The translations under genes were made by a program, and so were the position numbers. 64,000 bases of DNA from Micromonospora sp. WMMD812 (GTDB lineage: Bacteria; Actinomycetota; Actinomycetes; Mycobacteriales; Micromonosporaceae): the NCBI RefSeq assembly GCF_027497215.1, contig NZ_CP114904.1, positions 2,046,001 through 2,110,000 on the forward strand, read 5' to 3'. Shown here piece by piece: positions 35,206 through 44,659 of the stretch (position 1 is the first letter of the stretch; every line of letters starts with the position of its first letter). The notes beneath the pieces were generated by a model. It had not been told where the DNA came from, did not search any database, and saw only the letters and a list, made by a program, of their open reading frames with translations.

Positions 35206-35438
35206 GGTATCAGTTTTCTGGTCCATGGGGACGCCGCGCGTGCGGGAAAATCGGGTTGGTCGCCCGCCGACGTCGGTCGTCCTTGGCGCAGGTGAGGCCG
35301 TGTATCAGTTTGACGCTGGGAGCCGCCACGAGGGGCTGCGCATTGTAGCTACGAGCACGAGGGTCCGACTCTTCCTGTTTCCCCGATGGCTCCCGCGGGT
35401 GACCGTCCCCGATCCCCCTTTCCTCCTCAGAGGTTGTC
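35206..35438 (+). ncRNA. Candidate bridge RNA region of the IS110 element (left non-coding end)
   Basis: The 35040-35438 stretch has no gene. Its left part is repeat copy B; the remaining 233 bases directly precede the IS110 transposase. IS110 members (IS110 group) encode a structured bridge RNA here that selects target and donor DNA. I see several short inverted repeats but have not folded it, and the exact IS boundary is not visible to me. The call rests on position. Confidence 0.35.
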
Positions 35439-36731
35439 ATGGAAGAAGTCGATGAGCAGGAGCTACACGTCGAGCGGGTAGCCGCGCTTGATCTTGGCAA
35501 GGCGGTGTTGGAGGCGTGTGTGCGGGTGCCGCACGAGTCCAGGCCGGGCCGGCGGATGCAGGAGGTGCGGACCTACCCGACCACCACGGTGGCGTTGCTG
35601 CAGATGGCGGACTGGTTCCGCATCTGGGGTGTGACCCGGGTGGTCATGGAAAGCACCAGCGACTACTGGAAAGGTGCCTACTACCTGCTGGAGGCGGAGG
35701 GCTTCGAGTGCTGGCTGGTCAACGCCCGGGACGTCAAGAACGTCCCGGGCCGAGCCAAGACCGACAAGCTCGATGTGGTGTGGCTGGCCAAGGTTGCCGA
35801 GCGGGGTATGTGCCGACCGTCGCTGGTGCAGCCCCGACCGATCCGGGAGTTACGCAACCTGACCCGGTACCGGCGTTCTCTGATCCGCGATCGCACCCGG
35901 GAGATGCAACGGGCGGAGAAGCTGCTTGAGGACGCCCAGATCAAGCTGTCCTCGGTGGTCAGTGAGCTGTTCGGGGTGACCGGGCGGCTGATCCTGGACG
36001 CGTTGGTCGCCGGGCAGCGCGACCCGAGGGTGCTCGCGCAGTTGGCCAAGGGCCGCCTACGGCCGAAGATCGCACAGCTGCAGGAGGCGTTGCGCGGGTT
36101 CTTCACCGATCATCACGGTGCCATCCTGGCGATGATGCTTTCCAACATCGACCGGCTCACCGCCCAGATCGCCGCCCTGGACACGATGGTCGAGCAGGCG
36201 ATCACCCCGTTCGCACATCAAGCACAGCAGTTGGCGCAGATCACCGGAGCCGGCCCCATCGCCGCGCAGGAGATCATCGCCGAAGTGGGCGTAGACATGG
36301 CCCGGTTCCCGTCCGCCGCCCACCTGGTGTCCTGGGCCAAGTTCTGCCCACAGACCCACGAGTCGGCCGGCAAGAAGAAGAACAAGGGCCGTGCCAAGGG
36401 CAACCCCTGGCTGGCCGCCACCCTGGGCAACATCGCCGCGACCGTCGCCCGCAGCGGTGCCGGCTTCCTCGGCGCCCGGCACCGACGCATCGCCCGACGC
36501 CGCGGGCCGCAGAAAGCGATTGTCGCCACCGGCAACTGCGTGCTGACCATCGCCTACCATCTGCTGTCCGACCCCACCGCCCAGTTCCACGACCTCGGCG
36601 CCGACTACTTCACCACGCGCATCGACAGGAACCGCCGGGCCCGCAGCCTGGCCGCCGCACTGCAAGCCGTCACCGGCCAGAAGATCACCATCCGGGATGG
36701 CCAAGCGATCATCGAAGTCCAAGCCGCGTAA
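35439..36731 (+). CDS. IS110 family transposase
   Basis: 430 residues from ATG 35439, full length for the family. The RuvC-like DEDD front has ALDLGKAVLEAC (Asp about 18), MESTSDYWKGAYYLLEAEG with its Glu, and KTDKLDVVWLAKVAERG (Asp about 110). The C-terminal Tnp_20 domain includes ITGAGPIAAQEIIAEVG (about 269-285), the usual place of the serine nucleophile. The frame is unbroken, so the element may still be active. Its insertion sits between the SUKH-like gene and LtrA copy 2. Confidence 0.92.
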   Translation: MEEVDEQELHVERVAALDLGKAVLEACVRVPHESRPGRRMQEVRTYPTTTVALLQMADWFRIWGVTRVVMESTSDYWKGAYYLLEAEGFECWLVNARDVKNVPGRAKTDKLDVVWLAKVAERGMCRPSLVQPRPIRELRNLTRYRRSLIRDRTREMQRAEKLLEDAQIKLSSVVSELFGVTGRLILDALVAGQRDPRVLAQLAKGRLRPKIAQLQEALRGFFTDHHGAILAMMLSNIDRLTAQIAALDTMVEQAITPFAHQAQQLAQITGAGPIAAQEIIAEVGVDMARFPSAAHLVSWAKFCPQTHESAGKKKNKGRAKGNPWLAATLGNIAATVARSGAGFLGARHRRIARRRGPQKAIVATGNCVLTIAYHLLSDPTAQFHDLGADYFTTRIDRNRRARSLAAALQAVTGQKITIRDGQAIIEVQAA

Positions 36732-36774
36732 CCTCACCGCTGTCACGCAACGACAGCACTCCACACGGCACGCT

Positions 36775-36793
36775 GTCGGGGCGCTGCCCCGAC
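36775..36793. terminator. Hairpin downstream of the IS110 transposase
   Basis: GTCGGGGC and GCCCCGAC form a perfect eight-base stem with loop GCT, 44 bases past the transposase stop. The rest of 36732-37047 (316 bases) holds the presumed right end of the IS and the LtrA promoter region. No gene is seen there. Confidence 0.4.
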
Positions 36794-37047
36794 GCTGCCG
36801 CCTGCCCACACGTCCGTTGATTTACGGGTCAGGAGCTGCGTAACACTCCGCCACCGGTGGCACTGGCCCGCCGCCGTGGCTGATCAGAACCGCTGGCGAC
36901 GGTTGGAAGGATCTGACGCCTCTACCGTCACCCGCCAAGGGCGAGCCTGTTCGGCCCCAGGCCGCAGCAGCACATCCACATCCACCAGCGCTGTCGCATG
37001 GTACGACTGTCAGTGGCTGACAGAAACGGCAGAAACGGGGCGAATCG

Positions 37048-38256
37048 ATGGCGGGTGGCGCACCCCGGCTGCTGCGGGAACCGGAGGAGCAGCGGGCGAC
37101 CTTCCTGGACCTGTTCCTCGACCTGGTGTTTGTCTTCGCGCTCTTCCGGCTCTCGCAAGGGCTGCTGGACCATCTGAGCTGGAGCGGCGCCTTCAAGACG
37201 CTGGTGCTGCTGCTCGCCGTGTGGTGTGTGTGGATCCACACCGATTGGTCGACGTGGAGAGCTCGCTCGACGTCGGGGGCAGCCGACAGAGCCGATTTGC
37301 GCCGGACGGCGATACAGGTGCTGGTCATCGGGTCCATGTTCGGCAGCTTGGTGCTGGCGGCCGCGGTGCCTGAGGCGTTCGGCGAACACGGCCCGGTCTT
37401 CGCCGGCGCGTACGTCGCCATTCAGGTCGGTCGCAGCCTGTTTCTCGTGATCGTTAGGCGTGGCGACAAGCGGGCGCAGCGTCCCGAGGTGCGGCTGCTG
37501 TTCTGGTTCGGCGTGTCGGCGGTGCTGTGGATCGCGGGCGCCGTCATGCAGGGTTGGCCGCGTGCGGTGCTGTGGGCGCTAGCGGTGGCCGTGGACTATA
37601 CGGCGGCCAGCCTCGGCTGGCCCACGCCGAGGCGCGGCCGCGCCAGTGCGGCGGAGTTTTCGGTCTCGGGCGAGTTCCTGGCCGAGCGGCATCGGCAGTT
37701 TTTCATCATCGCGCTCGGCGAGCTGATCCTGGTGGCGGGGTTCGGGCTCAGCAGCAACGCCTTCGAGGCTGACCACAGCGCGGCGGTCGTGGTGGCGTTC
37801 GCGACCACGGTGCTGCTGTGGCGAATCTACATCCGCCGTGCCGGGAAGGTGTTGGGCGAGGCCGTCGACGCGGCCCCTGATCCGCTCCGCGTTGCCCTGT
37901 CGACGATGTACGCCCACCCGGTCATGGTCGCCGGCATCATCGCGATCTCCGTCGGCGACGAACTCGTCATCGAGCACCCGTTCGGGCACACACCACCGGC
38001 GTGGGTCGCCGTCATCCTCGGCGGACCCGCACTGTTCCTCGCCGGACGGACCATCTTCGAGTACGCGGTGTTCGGCCGGGTGTCCCGAATCCGCGTGGCC
38101 GGGGTCCTCGTGCTCGCCGCCATCTCACCGACAATGATCTTTCTGCCGCCGGTCTTTGTCGCCGCCGCTGCTGCTCTCGTCCTGGCCGGGATCGCCGTGT
38201 CCGACGCGGCCCGCGCCCGAGGACGCCCACTCGAACCGCCCTCACCGCCCGGCTAG
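37048..38256 (+). CDS. LtrA family membrane protein, copy 2
   Basis: 402 residues from ATG 37048. The family opening RATFLDLFLDLVFVFALFRL (about 14-33) and the middle motif FFIIALGELILVAGFGLSS match copy 1 closely. About ten membrane segments are predicted by eye. It has a short insertion after the first loop relative to copies 1 and 3 (DLRRTAIQVLVIGSMFGSLV). The stop TAG is the first part of repeat copy C. The close tandem with copy 3 points to duplication. Its role in the membrane is not known. Confidence 0.88.
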   Translation: MAGGAPRLLREPEEQRATFLDLFLDLVFVFALFRLSQGLLDHLSWSGAFKTLVLLLAVWCVWIHTDWSTWRARSTSGAADRADLRRTAIQVLVIGSMFGSLVLAAAVPEAFGEHGPVFAGAYVAIQVGRSLFLVIVRRGDKRAQRPEVRLLFWFGVSAVLWIAGAVMQGWPRAVLWALAVAVDYTAASLGWPTPRRGRASAAEFSVSGEFLAERHRQFFIIALGELILVAGFGLSSNAFEADHSAAVVVAFATTVLLWRIYIRRAGKVLGEAVDAAPDPLRVALSTMYAHPVMVAGIIAISVGDELVIEHPFGHTPPAWVAVILGGPALFLAGRTIFEYAVFGRVSRIRVAGVLVLAAISPTMIFLPPVFVAAAAALVLAGIAVSDAARARGRPLEPPSPPG

Positions 38257-38360
38257 CCGGAAAGTGTCACCCACGTCCCGCGACCGTTCTGTCATGGAGG
38301 TCCTGAGACTCGACATCGGACTCGACATCGTGTCCGGTCTCAGGACCTGCGTGACATGTC
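38253..38360. repeat. Dispersed repeat, copy C, with 26-base inverted arms
   Basis: Starts at the LtrA copy 2 stop (CTAGCCGGAAAGTGTCACCC). Arms at 38290-38315 and 38331-38356 match at 22 of 26 positions in inverted orientation; their cores (38298-38309 AGGTCCTGAGAC and 38337-38348 GTCTCAGGACCT) are perfect. Confidence 0.7.
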
Positions 38361-38550
38361 GGGTCAGGACCTCGGTGCCAGACCAGTCTTTTTGGATGTT
38401 CGTGACACGTCCGACCAGCGACGCCGACAGCAACGAGCGGCAAGTGGTTGACCTCGGAGTGGCTCTTTGGCGCATCGTGCTGTCGGCAGCCAGAGGGTGA
38501 TGTGGTACGAATACCTAACGCTTGAACAAAGCCGACAGAACGGGCGAGCG

Positions 38551-39729
38551 ATGGAGAGTAGCGGGGATGAGCTGCTGCGGAGACCCGAACAGCCGCAGCG
38601 GGCAACATTCCTGGAACTGTTCTTCGACTTGGCATTCGTCTTCGCGCTCAGCCAACTCTCGCACGCGCTGATCCAGAATCTGGCCTGGAGCGGCGCCTTC
38701 CAGGCCCTGGTGCTGCTGCTGGCCGTATGGCGGATCTGGATCGCCACGGCGTGGATAACCGACAGGTTTGACCCGCAGCGACCGGTGATACAGCTGCTGG
38801 TCATCGCATCCTTGGTCGGCAGCCTCGTGGTGGCCGTCGCGCTGCCCGACGCGTTCGGCGAGCAAGGCCTGGTCTTCGCTGGCGCGTACCTCGCCGTCAA
38901 CATGGGCCGCGGGCTCGTCCTCGTGATCGCCCTGCGTCACCGCGAACTGAAGCGCACCGCCGGGCGGGCGCTGTTCTGGTACGGCTTGTCCGCCGTGCCG
39001 TGGATCGCGGGGGCGCTCTCGCACGGGACGACGCGTGGGGCGCTGTGGATGCTCGCGATCGCCCTCGACTACGCCGCATACGCGCTCCACTTTCCCGCGC
39101 CAGGGCTGGGCCGCACACCCAAGTGGGCGTTGCCGACCGTGGCCGAGCACCTGGCCGAGCGCTACCAGCAGATCTTCATCATCGCGCTCGGCGAGTTGAT
39201 CCTGGTCACCGGACTGACGCTTCGCGGCACCGGCTTCACGCCCGATACCAGCGCGGCATTCGTGGTGGCGATCGCCACCACCACGCTGCTCTGGCGGATC
39301 TACATCCACCGCGCCGGGGCACTGACGGCCGAAGCCATCGCAGCGGCCCGTGAACCAGCCCACCTCGCCGCGTCCACGATAAGGGCCCACCTGGTCATGG
39401 TGGCCGGCGTCGTCCTCACCGCCATCAGCACCGAAATCGTCATCGAACATCCACTCGGACGCACGCCTCCGGCCTGGATCGCCGTCATCCTCGGCGGACC
39501 CGCGCTGTTCCTGGTCGGACGGGCCGGCTTCGAACACGCGGTCTTCGCCCGCGTGTCCCGGGATCGGCCGATCGGGGTGCTCGTGCTGGCAGCCCTGGCA
39601 CCCGCGATGCTCCACGCGCCGCCAATCATGGTCGCCATCGCCGCCACCGCAGTCCTCGCCGGGATCGCCATCGCCGACACGGCCCGCGCCCACAGACGTC
39701 CACCCGAACTGCCGTCACCACCCGGCTAG
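38551..39729 (+). CDS. LtrA family membrane protein, copy 3
   Basis: 392 residues from ATG 38551. The opening RATFLELFFDLAFVFALSQL (about 17-36) and FIIALGELILVTGLTLRGT (about 210-228) place it in the LtrA family beside copies 1 and 2; it is nearer to copy 1 in length. It begins after CAGAACGGGCGAGCG, nearly identical to the same site in copy 1. The stop TAG begins repeat copy D. It is an integral membrane protein of unknown activity. The tandem pair of copies 2 and 3 may have arisen by recombination of shared flanks. Confidence 0.88.
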   Translation: MESSGDELLRRPEQPQRATFLELFFDLAFVFALSQLSHALIQNLAWSGAFQALVLLLAVWRIWIATAWITDRFDPQRPVIQLLVIASLVGSLVVAVALPDAFGEQGLVFAGAYLAVNMGRGLVLVIALRHRELKRTAGRALFWYGLSAVPWIAGALSHGTTRGALWMLAIALDYAAYALHFPAPGLGRTPKWALPTVAEHLAERYQQIFIIALGELILVTGLTLRGTGFTPDTSAAFVVAIATTTLLWRIYIHRAGALTAEAIAAAREPAHLAASTIRAHLVMVAGVVLTAISTEIVIEHPLGRTPPAWIAVILGGPALFLVGRAGFEHAVFARVSRDRPIGVLVLAALAPAMLHAPPIMVAIAATAVLAGIAIADTARAHRRPPELPSPPG

Positions 39730-39790
39730 CCGGAAAGTGTCAGCCGCGTCTTGAGACTGTTCCGTCATGCAGGTCCTGAGACTCGACAGA
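39726..39790. repeat. Dispersed repeat, copy D (single arm)
   Basis: Starts at the LtrA copy 3 stop with CTAGCCGGAAAGTGTCAG and continues through GTCATGCAGGTCCTGAGACT. It matches the left half of copy C; the right arm is absent. Confidence 0.6.
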
Positions 39791-39890
39791 GAATCCAGGC
39801 AGAGAATCCGGGCAGATGTGATACGACAAGAGATCCGCGACACTCGTCCGCCAACTGAGATGCGACAAATCCGCTTCGCTCTGCGGGTCC

Positions 39891-40390
39891 TCAGCGCTGC
39901 GGCCGGTTCGAAGGATGCACGCGCGCATCGGCGATCTGCTGCAGTTCGTCGAGCGTCAGCAGGTAATCGAACCGATCGAATCCGCGCTTGCGGCTGTCCA
40001 TGATGCGGCGATACTCGGCCAGCATCCGCATGTAGGTGTCAAGCATTCGCGCGTGGGAGTTGCCGCGGTCGTTCCGCTCTACCTGCGGCTTGAGCTCCGA
40101 CCAGCGATCGTCCTGCATCTGGTACTCGACGTACGTCGCCATGTGGCTTTCTAGCGCGTCGTTGTGGTCGAAGCCCCGGAACTCGAGCTGGAAGGCCAGC
40201 TTCTCGTCCACAGGCGTGCCGTCCTCCTTGAGGTGATCGATGCTGAAGGTGATGATCCGGAACATCTCGAGGATGTCGGACACCCGGCCGCAGTCGCGCT
40301 TCGACAGCTCGGTCCTGAGGCCTGCGACCTCGAGCCAGTACTCACCTGCGAACCCCTCTTCGAGGATCTTCGCGCGCTTCAGCTGGACGA
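39891..40390 (-). pseudogene. YfbU family protein, 5'-truncated
   Basis: The minus-strand frame matches the YfbU family from about its residue 35 onward: EEGFAGEYWLEVAGLRTELS, CGRVSDILEMFRIITFSIDH, FRGFDHNDALESHMATYVEY, and a final LTLDELQQIADARVHP. The normal front (about 30-35 residues) is missing. Upstream of about 40390 the frame continues as unrelated sequence with no good start or ribosome binding site. YfbU in E. coli is a small protein of uncertain role linked to cell death under stress. I read this as a broken copy at a rearrangement joint, although a start inside the remaining part cannot be excluded. Confidence 0.6.
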
Positions 40391-40398
40391 CGCTCGTG

Positions 40399-40530
40399 GT
40401 CAACTTCCTGCAATTCGTGGGCGCCGGATGGCACACCACCGCTGACGCGCTACTCGCCAACGCGTCCGCCGCGATGGCCCGAGAGCACCAGGACGCCGCC
40501 CGCGAGTACCTACAGACCCTCGTCGCCTGA
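40399..40530 (+). pseudogene. 3' fragment of an unknown gene
   Basis: In frame 1 the sequence to TGA at 40528-40530 encodes a plausible end (FLQFVGAGWHTTADALLANA, then a charged helix) with G/C-rich third positions. Upstream it runs into the antisense side of the YfbU fragment. No start is available. It probably marks the other side of the joint near 40390. The family is not recognised. Confidence 0.35.
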
Positions 40531-40587
40531 CGCGCGATCCAGCGTCAAGCCCACCTTGACAGAAGAACCGACAACATTGGGGATCCG

Positions 40588-40812
40588 ATGAGTATCGATG
40601 TACCGGCAGCACCGGGCGCGTTACTGACCACAGAGGAGCTTGCCCGGCTCGTGAAGGTCGACCCGTCCACCGTCCGGCGGTGGCGCACCGCCGACCCCGT
40701 CCAGGGGCCGGCGTTCATCCGGCTGTCCGCCCGGGTCGTCAAGTACGACCCGGAGGACGTTCGGGCGTGGCTGGAGCGGCACCGCACCGATCCGGAGGAC
40801 TCGGCTCGGTGA
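40588..40812 (+). CDS. Excisionase-like HTH protein (AlpA/MerR type)
   Basis: 74 residues from ATG 40588. A winged helix-turn-helix is formed by LLTTEELARLVKVDPSTVRRWR (about 11-32) and a DPEDVRAWLERHR end, as in excisionases that direct a partner integrase. Its stop overlaps the integrase start (GTGA), and TTGACA about 30 bases upstream may be a -35 element. It would bind the att region and favour excision. Confidence 0.85.
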   Translation: MSIDVPAAPGALLTTEELARLVKVDPSTVRRWRTADPVQGPAFIRLSARVVKYDPEDVRAWLERHRTDPEDSAR

Positions 40813-42011
40813 TCACTCCCCTGCTCCCGATCGGCGTGGCCGTCTCGACGGACGTCGAGCACCGTCCCGGCCGGCCGAACCCGTACCGTGCCCGGGTCCG
40901 GTGGGTCGACCCGGCGTCGGGCCGACGCCGCTCCAAGTCGCAGGCGTTCGCGGACGTCGAGCAGGCGCAAGCCTGGCTCGGCACCATGCAGCGCGCGGCG
41001 AGGGGCGGCGTCGACCCCGACGCGGCGTCGATGCGCCTGGCGGAGTACGGCGAGAGCGTGATGCGCCTGGCGCTGCGCGGCCTGGAGGGCAAGACGCTCG
41101 ACCCGTACCTGGCGGGGTGGCGCAAGAGGGTCGTGCCGACGCTCGGCCACCTGCCGGTCCGAATGATCACGAACGGTGCGGTGGACCGGGCGGCGCACGG
41201 CTGGATCGCCGAGGGCTGCGGACGGTCGACGGTGAAGAACAGCCTCGCCGTGCTGGTCCGGGTCCTGGAGCAGGCGGTGCGAGATGGTGTGATCGACCGC
41301 AACCCGGCACGGCTGACCGGCTGGCAGCGGGAGTATCAGCGGGCCGAGGACGAGTTGGACAACCCGCGTTCCCTGGCGCTGCCGGACTGGACCGCGCTGA
41401 CCACCCTGGCGGCGGCGTTCGTGGAGCGCTCGCACGGTCGCTACCCCGGCTGGGGTGAGGTGGTGATGTTCGCGGCCGGCACGGCGGCCCGGATCGGCGA
41501 GGTGTCCGGCGCGCGCAAGGGCGACATCGACCGGGACACCTGGCTGTGGACCGTGCGCCGGCAGACCACCACCGCCCCCGGCGGCCTGGTCGACAAGGGC
41601 ACCAAGGGCAAGCGAGCACGGCAGGTGCCCATCATCGAGGAGTTGCGGCCGATGGTGGCCGCGAAGCTCGACCGGGCGGCCGACGATGACGCACGGCTGT
41701 TCGTCGGTCCTCGTGGCGGTCGGATCAGCACGGCGGTGCTGCGGGACGCGACGCACTGGGATGAGGTGGTCAGCTCGCTGGGCTTTGAGTACCTGCGGCG
41801 GCACGACCTGCGGCACACCGGGTTGACCTGGATGGCGGATGCCGGTGTGCCGGTGCACGTTCTGCGGAAGATCGCCGGTCACGGCTCGCTGATGACGACT
41901 CAGCGGTATCTGCATCCGGATCGGAAGTCGATCCGGGCGGCCGGTGAGGCGTTGTCCTTGCATCTCACCGGCCTGAGGTCCCCAAATGGTCCCCAGCGGG
42001 GCATCGCATGA
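40809..42011 (+). CDS. Site-specific tyrosine integrase
   Basis: 400 residues from GTG 40809. An arm/core-binding region (about 60-170) precedes the catalytic domain. The catalytic arginine is in GTAARIGEVSGARKGD (about 228), the HxxR pair in LRRHDLRHTGLTW, the second histidine in IAGHGSLMTTQRYLH, and the tyrosine in RYLHP near 373. It ends 26 bases from the tRNA-Pro 3' end, the place expected for an element that uses the tRNA as its attachment site. No replication or transfer genes are close, so the element is small or decayed. Confidence 0.9.
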   Translation: MITPLLPIGVAVSTDVEHRPGRPNPYRARVRWVDPASGRRRSKSQAFADVEQAQAWLGTMQRAARGGVDPDAASMRLAEYGESVMRLALRGLEGKTLDPYLAGWRKRVVPTLGHLPVRMITNGAVDRAAHGWIAEGCGRSTVKNSLAVLVRVLEQAVRDGVIDRNPARLTGWQREYQRAEDELDNPRSLALPDWTALTTLAAAFVERSHGRYPGWGEVVMFAAGTAARIGEVSGARKGDIDRDTWLWTVRRQTTTAPGGLVDKGTKGKRARQVPIIEELRPMVAAKLDRAADDDARLFVGPRGGRISTAVLRDATHWDEVVSSLGFEYLRRHDLRHTGLTWMADAGVPVHVLRKIAGHGSLMTTQRYLHPDRKSIRAAGEALSLHLTGLRSPNGPQRGIA

Positions 42012-42037
42012 TCGCGAGAAATGCCCCTCTACCTGCG

Positions 42038-42111
<74 letters not shown>

Positions 42112-42387
42112 TTGCTCCCGCGTGTTCTTCCCCGCGACAGCCGGTACAGCTTAGCGCAGCATCGTCCCCTCGTCCGCACAGGCCCCACCGGCATCGCATC
42201 GCGCCGGCCGCCTGTCGCCCGCCAGTCAGCGCCGCAGGTCCGGCCGCGGTGCCACCCCAGGGCAGCCGGCACCGAGCGGCTCACCGCACCACCTCTACAG
42301 CACTACGAGGATGGGTGAGAGGGGTGGGGAAACTACACGGGCCGGGCCGGGAGCAAGCCCCGACCCGGCCCGTGACCGAACGTCGAT

Positions 42388-43791
42388 CTAGCCGTGCGCC
42401 TTGCCCCGACCGCCGGGGCCGATCTTCTTGCGCGGGCGTACCGAGATCTCGATCGGGCTGCCCTCGTAGCCGAACTCCTCGCGCAGCTTGCGCTCGACGA
42501 AGCGCTGGTAGCCGGCGTCGATCGGGCCGGTGGTGAACAGCACGAAGCGCGGCGGCGCCACCCCGGCCTGGGTGGCGAACAGGATCCGCGGCGCCCGGCC
42601 GCCCCGCACCGGGTGCGGCGTGGCCTGCACCAGCGCGGTCAGCCACTGGTTGAGCTGCGCCGTCGGCACCCGGGTCTCCCAGCTGGCGAGCGCCTTGCGC
42701 AGCGCCGGCGCGAGCTTGTCGACCGCCCGGCCGGTCATCGCCGACAGGTTCAGCCGGATCGCCCAGGGGATGCGGCGCAGCTCCCGGTCGATCTCCTTGT
42801 CCAGGTAGTACCGGCGGTCGCCGTCGACCAGGTCCCACTTGTTGAACGCGATGACCAGGGCCCGGCCGGCCTCGGTGACCATGGACAGGATCCGCTGGTC
42901 CTGCTCACTGATCGGCTCGCTGGCGTCGAGCAGCACCACCGCCACCTCGGCGGCCTCGATCGCCGAGGCGGTCCGCAGGCTGGCGTAGTACTCGGTGCCG
43001 CTGGCCTTGCCGACCCGCTTGCGCAACCCGGCGGTGTCGACCAGGTGCCAGGTCTCCCCACCGATCTCCACGAGGCTGTCGACCGGGTCGACGGTGGTGC
43101 CGGCGACCGAGTCGACGACCGCCCGCTGCTCCCCGGAGAACCGGTTGAGCAGGCTGGACTTGCCCACGTTCGGCCGGCCCACCAGCGCCACCCGGCGCGG
43201 CCCGCGCGGACGGTTCTCGACGATGGCCGGGGCCTCCGGCAGCGCGTCCATGATCGCGTCGAGCAGTTCGCCTGAGCCCCGGCCGTGCAGCGCGGAGACG
43301 GGGTGCGGCTCGCCCAGGCCGAGCGACCAGAGCGAGGTCGCCTCCATCTCGATCGTGGCGTTGTCGGCCTTGTTGGCGACCAGGATCACCGGTTTGGCGC
43401 TGCGCCGCAGCATCTTCACCGCGGCCTCGTCCACATCGGTCGAACCGACCATGGCGTCGACCACGAAGAGCACCACGTCGGCCGTGGTCACCGCCGTCTC
43501 CGCCTGCAGGGCGATGGCCGCGGCCCGGTCCTTCGCGTCCGGCTCCCAGCCGCCGGTGTCGACCACCGTGAAGGCGCGGCCGGACCACTGCGCGTCGTAC
43601 GGGACGCGGTCGCGGGTGACCCCGGGAATGTCCTCGACGACCGCCTGCCGGCGGCCGATGATGCGGTTGACCAGCGTCGACTTGCCCACGTTGGGTCTGC
43701 CGACCACGGCCACCACCGGCTGGGGGCCGGTCGGCTCGGTCTCGTCGACCTCCGGTTCCCGCAGCTCGACCCATCCACTTCCGTCGGTCAT
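42388..43791 (-). CDS. der: Ribosome-associated double GTPase Der (EngA)
   Basis: 467 residues, the usual length. Two G domains are present: the first with [15 protein letters not shown] (about 32-46), DTGGWE and NKADN; the second with [14 protein letters not shown] (about 205-218), DTAGLRKRV and NKWDLVD. A C-terminal KH-like domain contains [20 protein letters not shown]. Der is needed for 50S assembly. The ATG at 43791 overlaps the cmk stop (ATGA), so the two are co-translated. Confidence 0.97.
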   Translation of the reverse strand: MTDGSGWVELREPEVDETEPTGPQPVVAVVGRPNVGKSTLVNRIIGRRQAVVEDIPGVTRDRVPYDAQWSGRAFTVVDTGGWEPDAKDRAAAIALQAETAVTTADVVLFVVDAMVGSTDVDEAAVKMLRRSAKPVILVANKADNATIEMEATSLWSLGLGEPHPVSALHGRGSGELLDAIMDALPEAPAIVENRPRGPRRVALVGRPNVGKSSLLNRFSGEQRAVVDSVAGTTVDPVDSLVEIGGETWHLVDTAGLRKRVGKASGTEYYASLRTASAIEAAEVAVVLLDASEPISEQDQRILSMVTEAGRALVIAFNKWDLVDGDRRYYLDKEIDRELRRIPWAIRLNLSAMTGRAVDKLAPALRKALASWETRVPTAQLNQWLTALVQATPHPVRGGRAPRILFATQAGVAPPRFVLFTTGPIDAGYQRFVERKLREEFGYEGSPIEISVRPRKKIGPGGRGKAHG

Positions 43792-44468
43792 GCCACTCCC
43801 CGCTCGGTGAGCAGGTCACGCAGCCGCTGGACGACCTCGTCGATGCCCAGCTCGGTGGTGTCGAGCACGACGGCGTCCGGGGCCTGCTGCAACGGCGAGG
43901 TCTTGCGGGTCGAGTCGAGCCGGTCCCGGCGAGCCAGGTCGGCGGCGGTCGCCGCCGCGTCGGTGGCGTCCTCGGCGCTGCGCCGGGCCGCCCGGGCCGA
44001 CTCGGAGGCGGTCAGGTACACCTTTAGGTCGGCGTCCGGCGCCACCACGGCGCCGATGTCCCGGCCCTCGACCACGATCCGGCCGGCATTGGTGATCATC
44101 TCCTGCTGGCGGGCGACCAGCAGCGCCCGCACCGCCGGCACGGCGGACACGGCGGACACGGCACCCGTCACCTCCGGCCCACGGATCTCGGCGTCCACGC
44201 TCACCCCGTCGGCGGTCACGGCGTACCCCTGCGGTTCGGTGCCGATGCGCAGGTCCACCTCCCCGGCGACCTTGGCCACCGCCTCGGCGTCGGTGAGGTC
44301 GACGCCGGAGCGCAGCACCGCCCAGGTGATCGCCCGGTACATCGCCCCGGTGTCCAGGTAGCGGGCACCGATGCCGGCGGCGAGCCGCCGGGAGACGGTG
44401 GACTTCCCCGAACCGGACGGCCCGTCCACAGCGACCACGCACCGTCCGGCCCGCACGTTTTCCTCCAC
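43788..44468 (-). CDS. cmk: Cytidylate kinase
   Basis: 226 residues from GTG 44468, with GGAGG upstream at about seven to eight bases. It phosphorylates CMP and dCMP. The P-loop is [20 protein letters not shown] (about 11-30), followed by [13 protein letters not shown], the CMP-binding region, and [20 protein letters not shown] with the RDIGTV-type motif. It is the same transcription unit as der, as in many actinomycetes. A start further upstream would add an unconserved lead. Confidence 0.95.
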   Translation of the reverse strand: MEENVRAGRCVVAVDGPSGSGKSTVSRRLAAGIGARYLDTGAMYRAITWAVLRSGVDLTDAEAVAKVAGEVDLRIGTEPQGYAVTADGVSVDAEIRGPEVTGAVSAVSAVPAVRALLVARQQEMITNAGRIVVEGRDIGAVVAPDADLKVYLTASESARAARRSAEDATDAAATAADLARRDRLDSTRKTSPLQQAPDAVVLDTTELGIDEVVQRLRDLLTERGVA

Positions 44469-44659
44469 CGTCGTCCTCCTCAGCCCGTACCTCACGGATC
44501 GCCGGCCTTCCGGCGCCGTGAGCGGATGTCCCTCGTCCATGATGCCCGCCGTCCCCGTCCGGGACGCGCGCGACGCCGCTGGGCGCGACCCACGCCACCG
44601 CGTGGCCGTCGCCCGGCCGCCATGGAGCCTACCGGCAGCGGTACCCCCGTCCGGCGGGG

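Noticed and set aside
39901..39925. GGCCGGTTCGAAGGATGC as a possible left att site
   Set aside because: It resembles a tRNA T-loop for only a few bases and does not match the tRNA-Pro 3' end, so it is not a supported attachment site.
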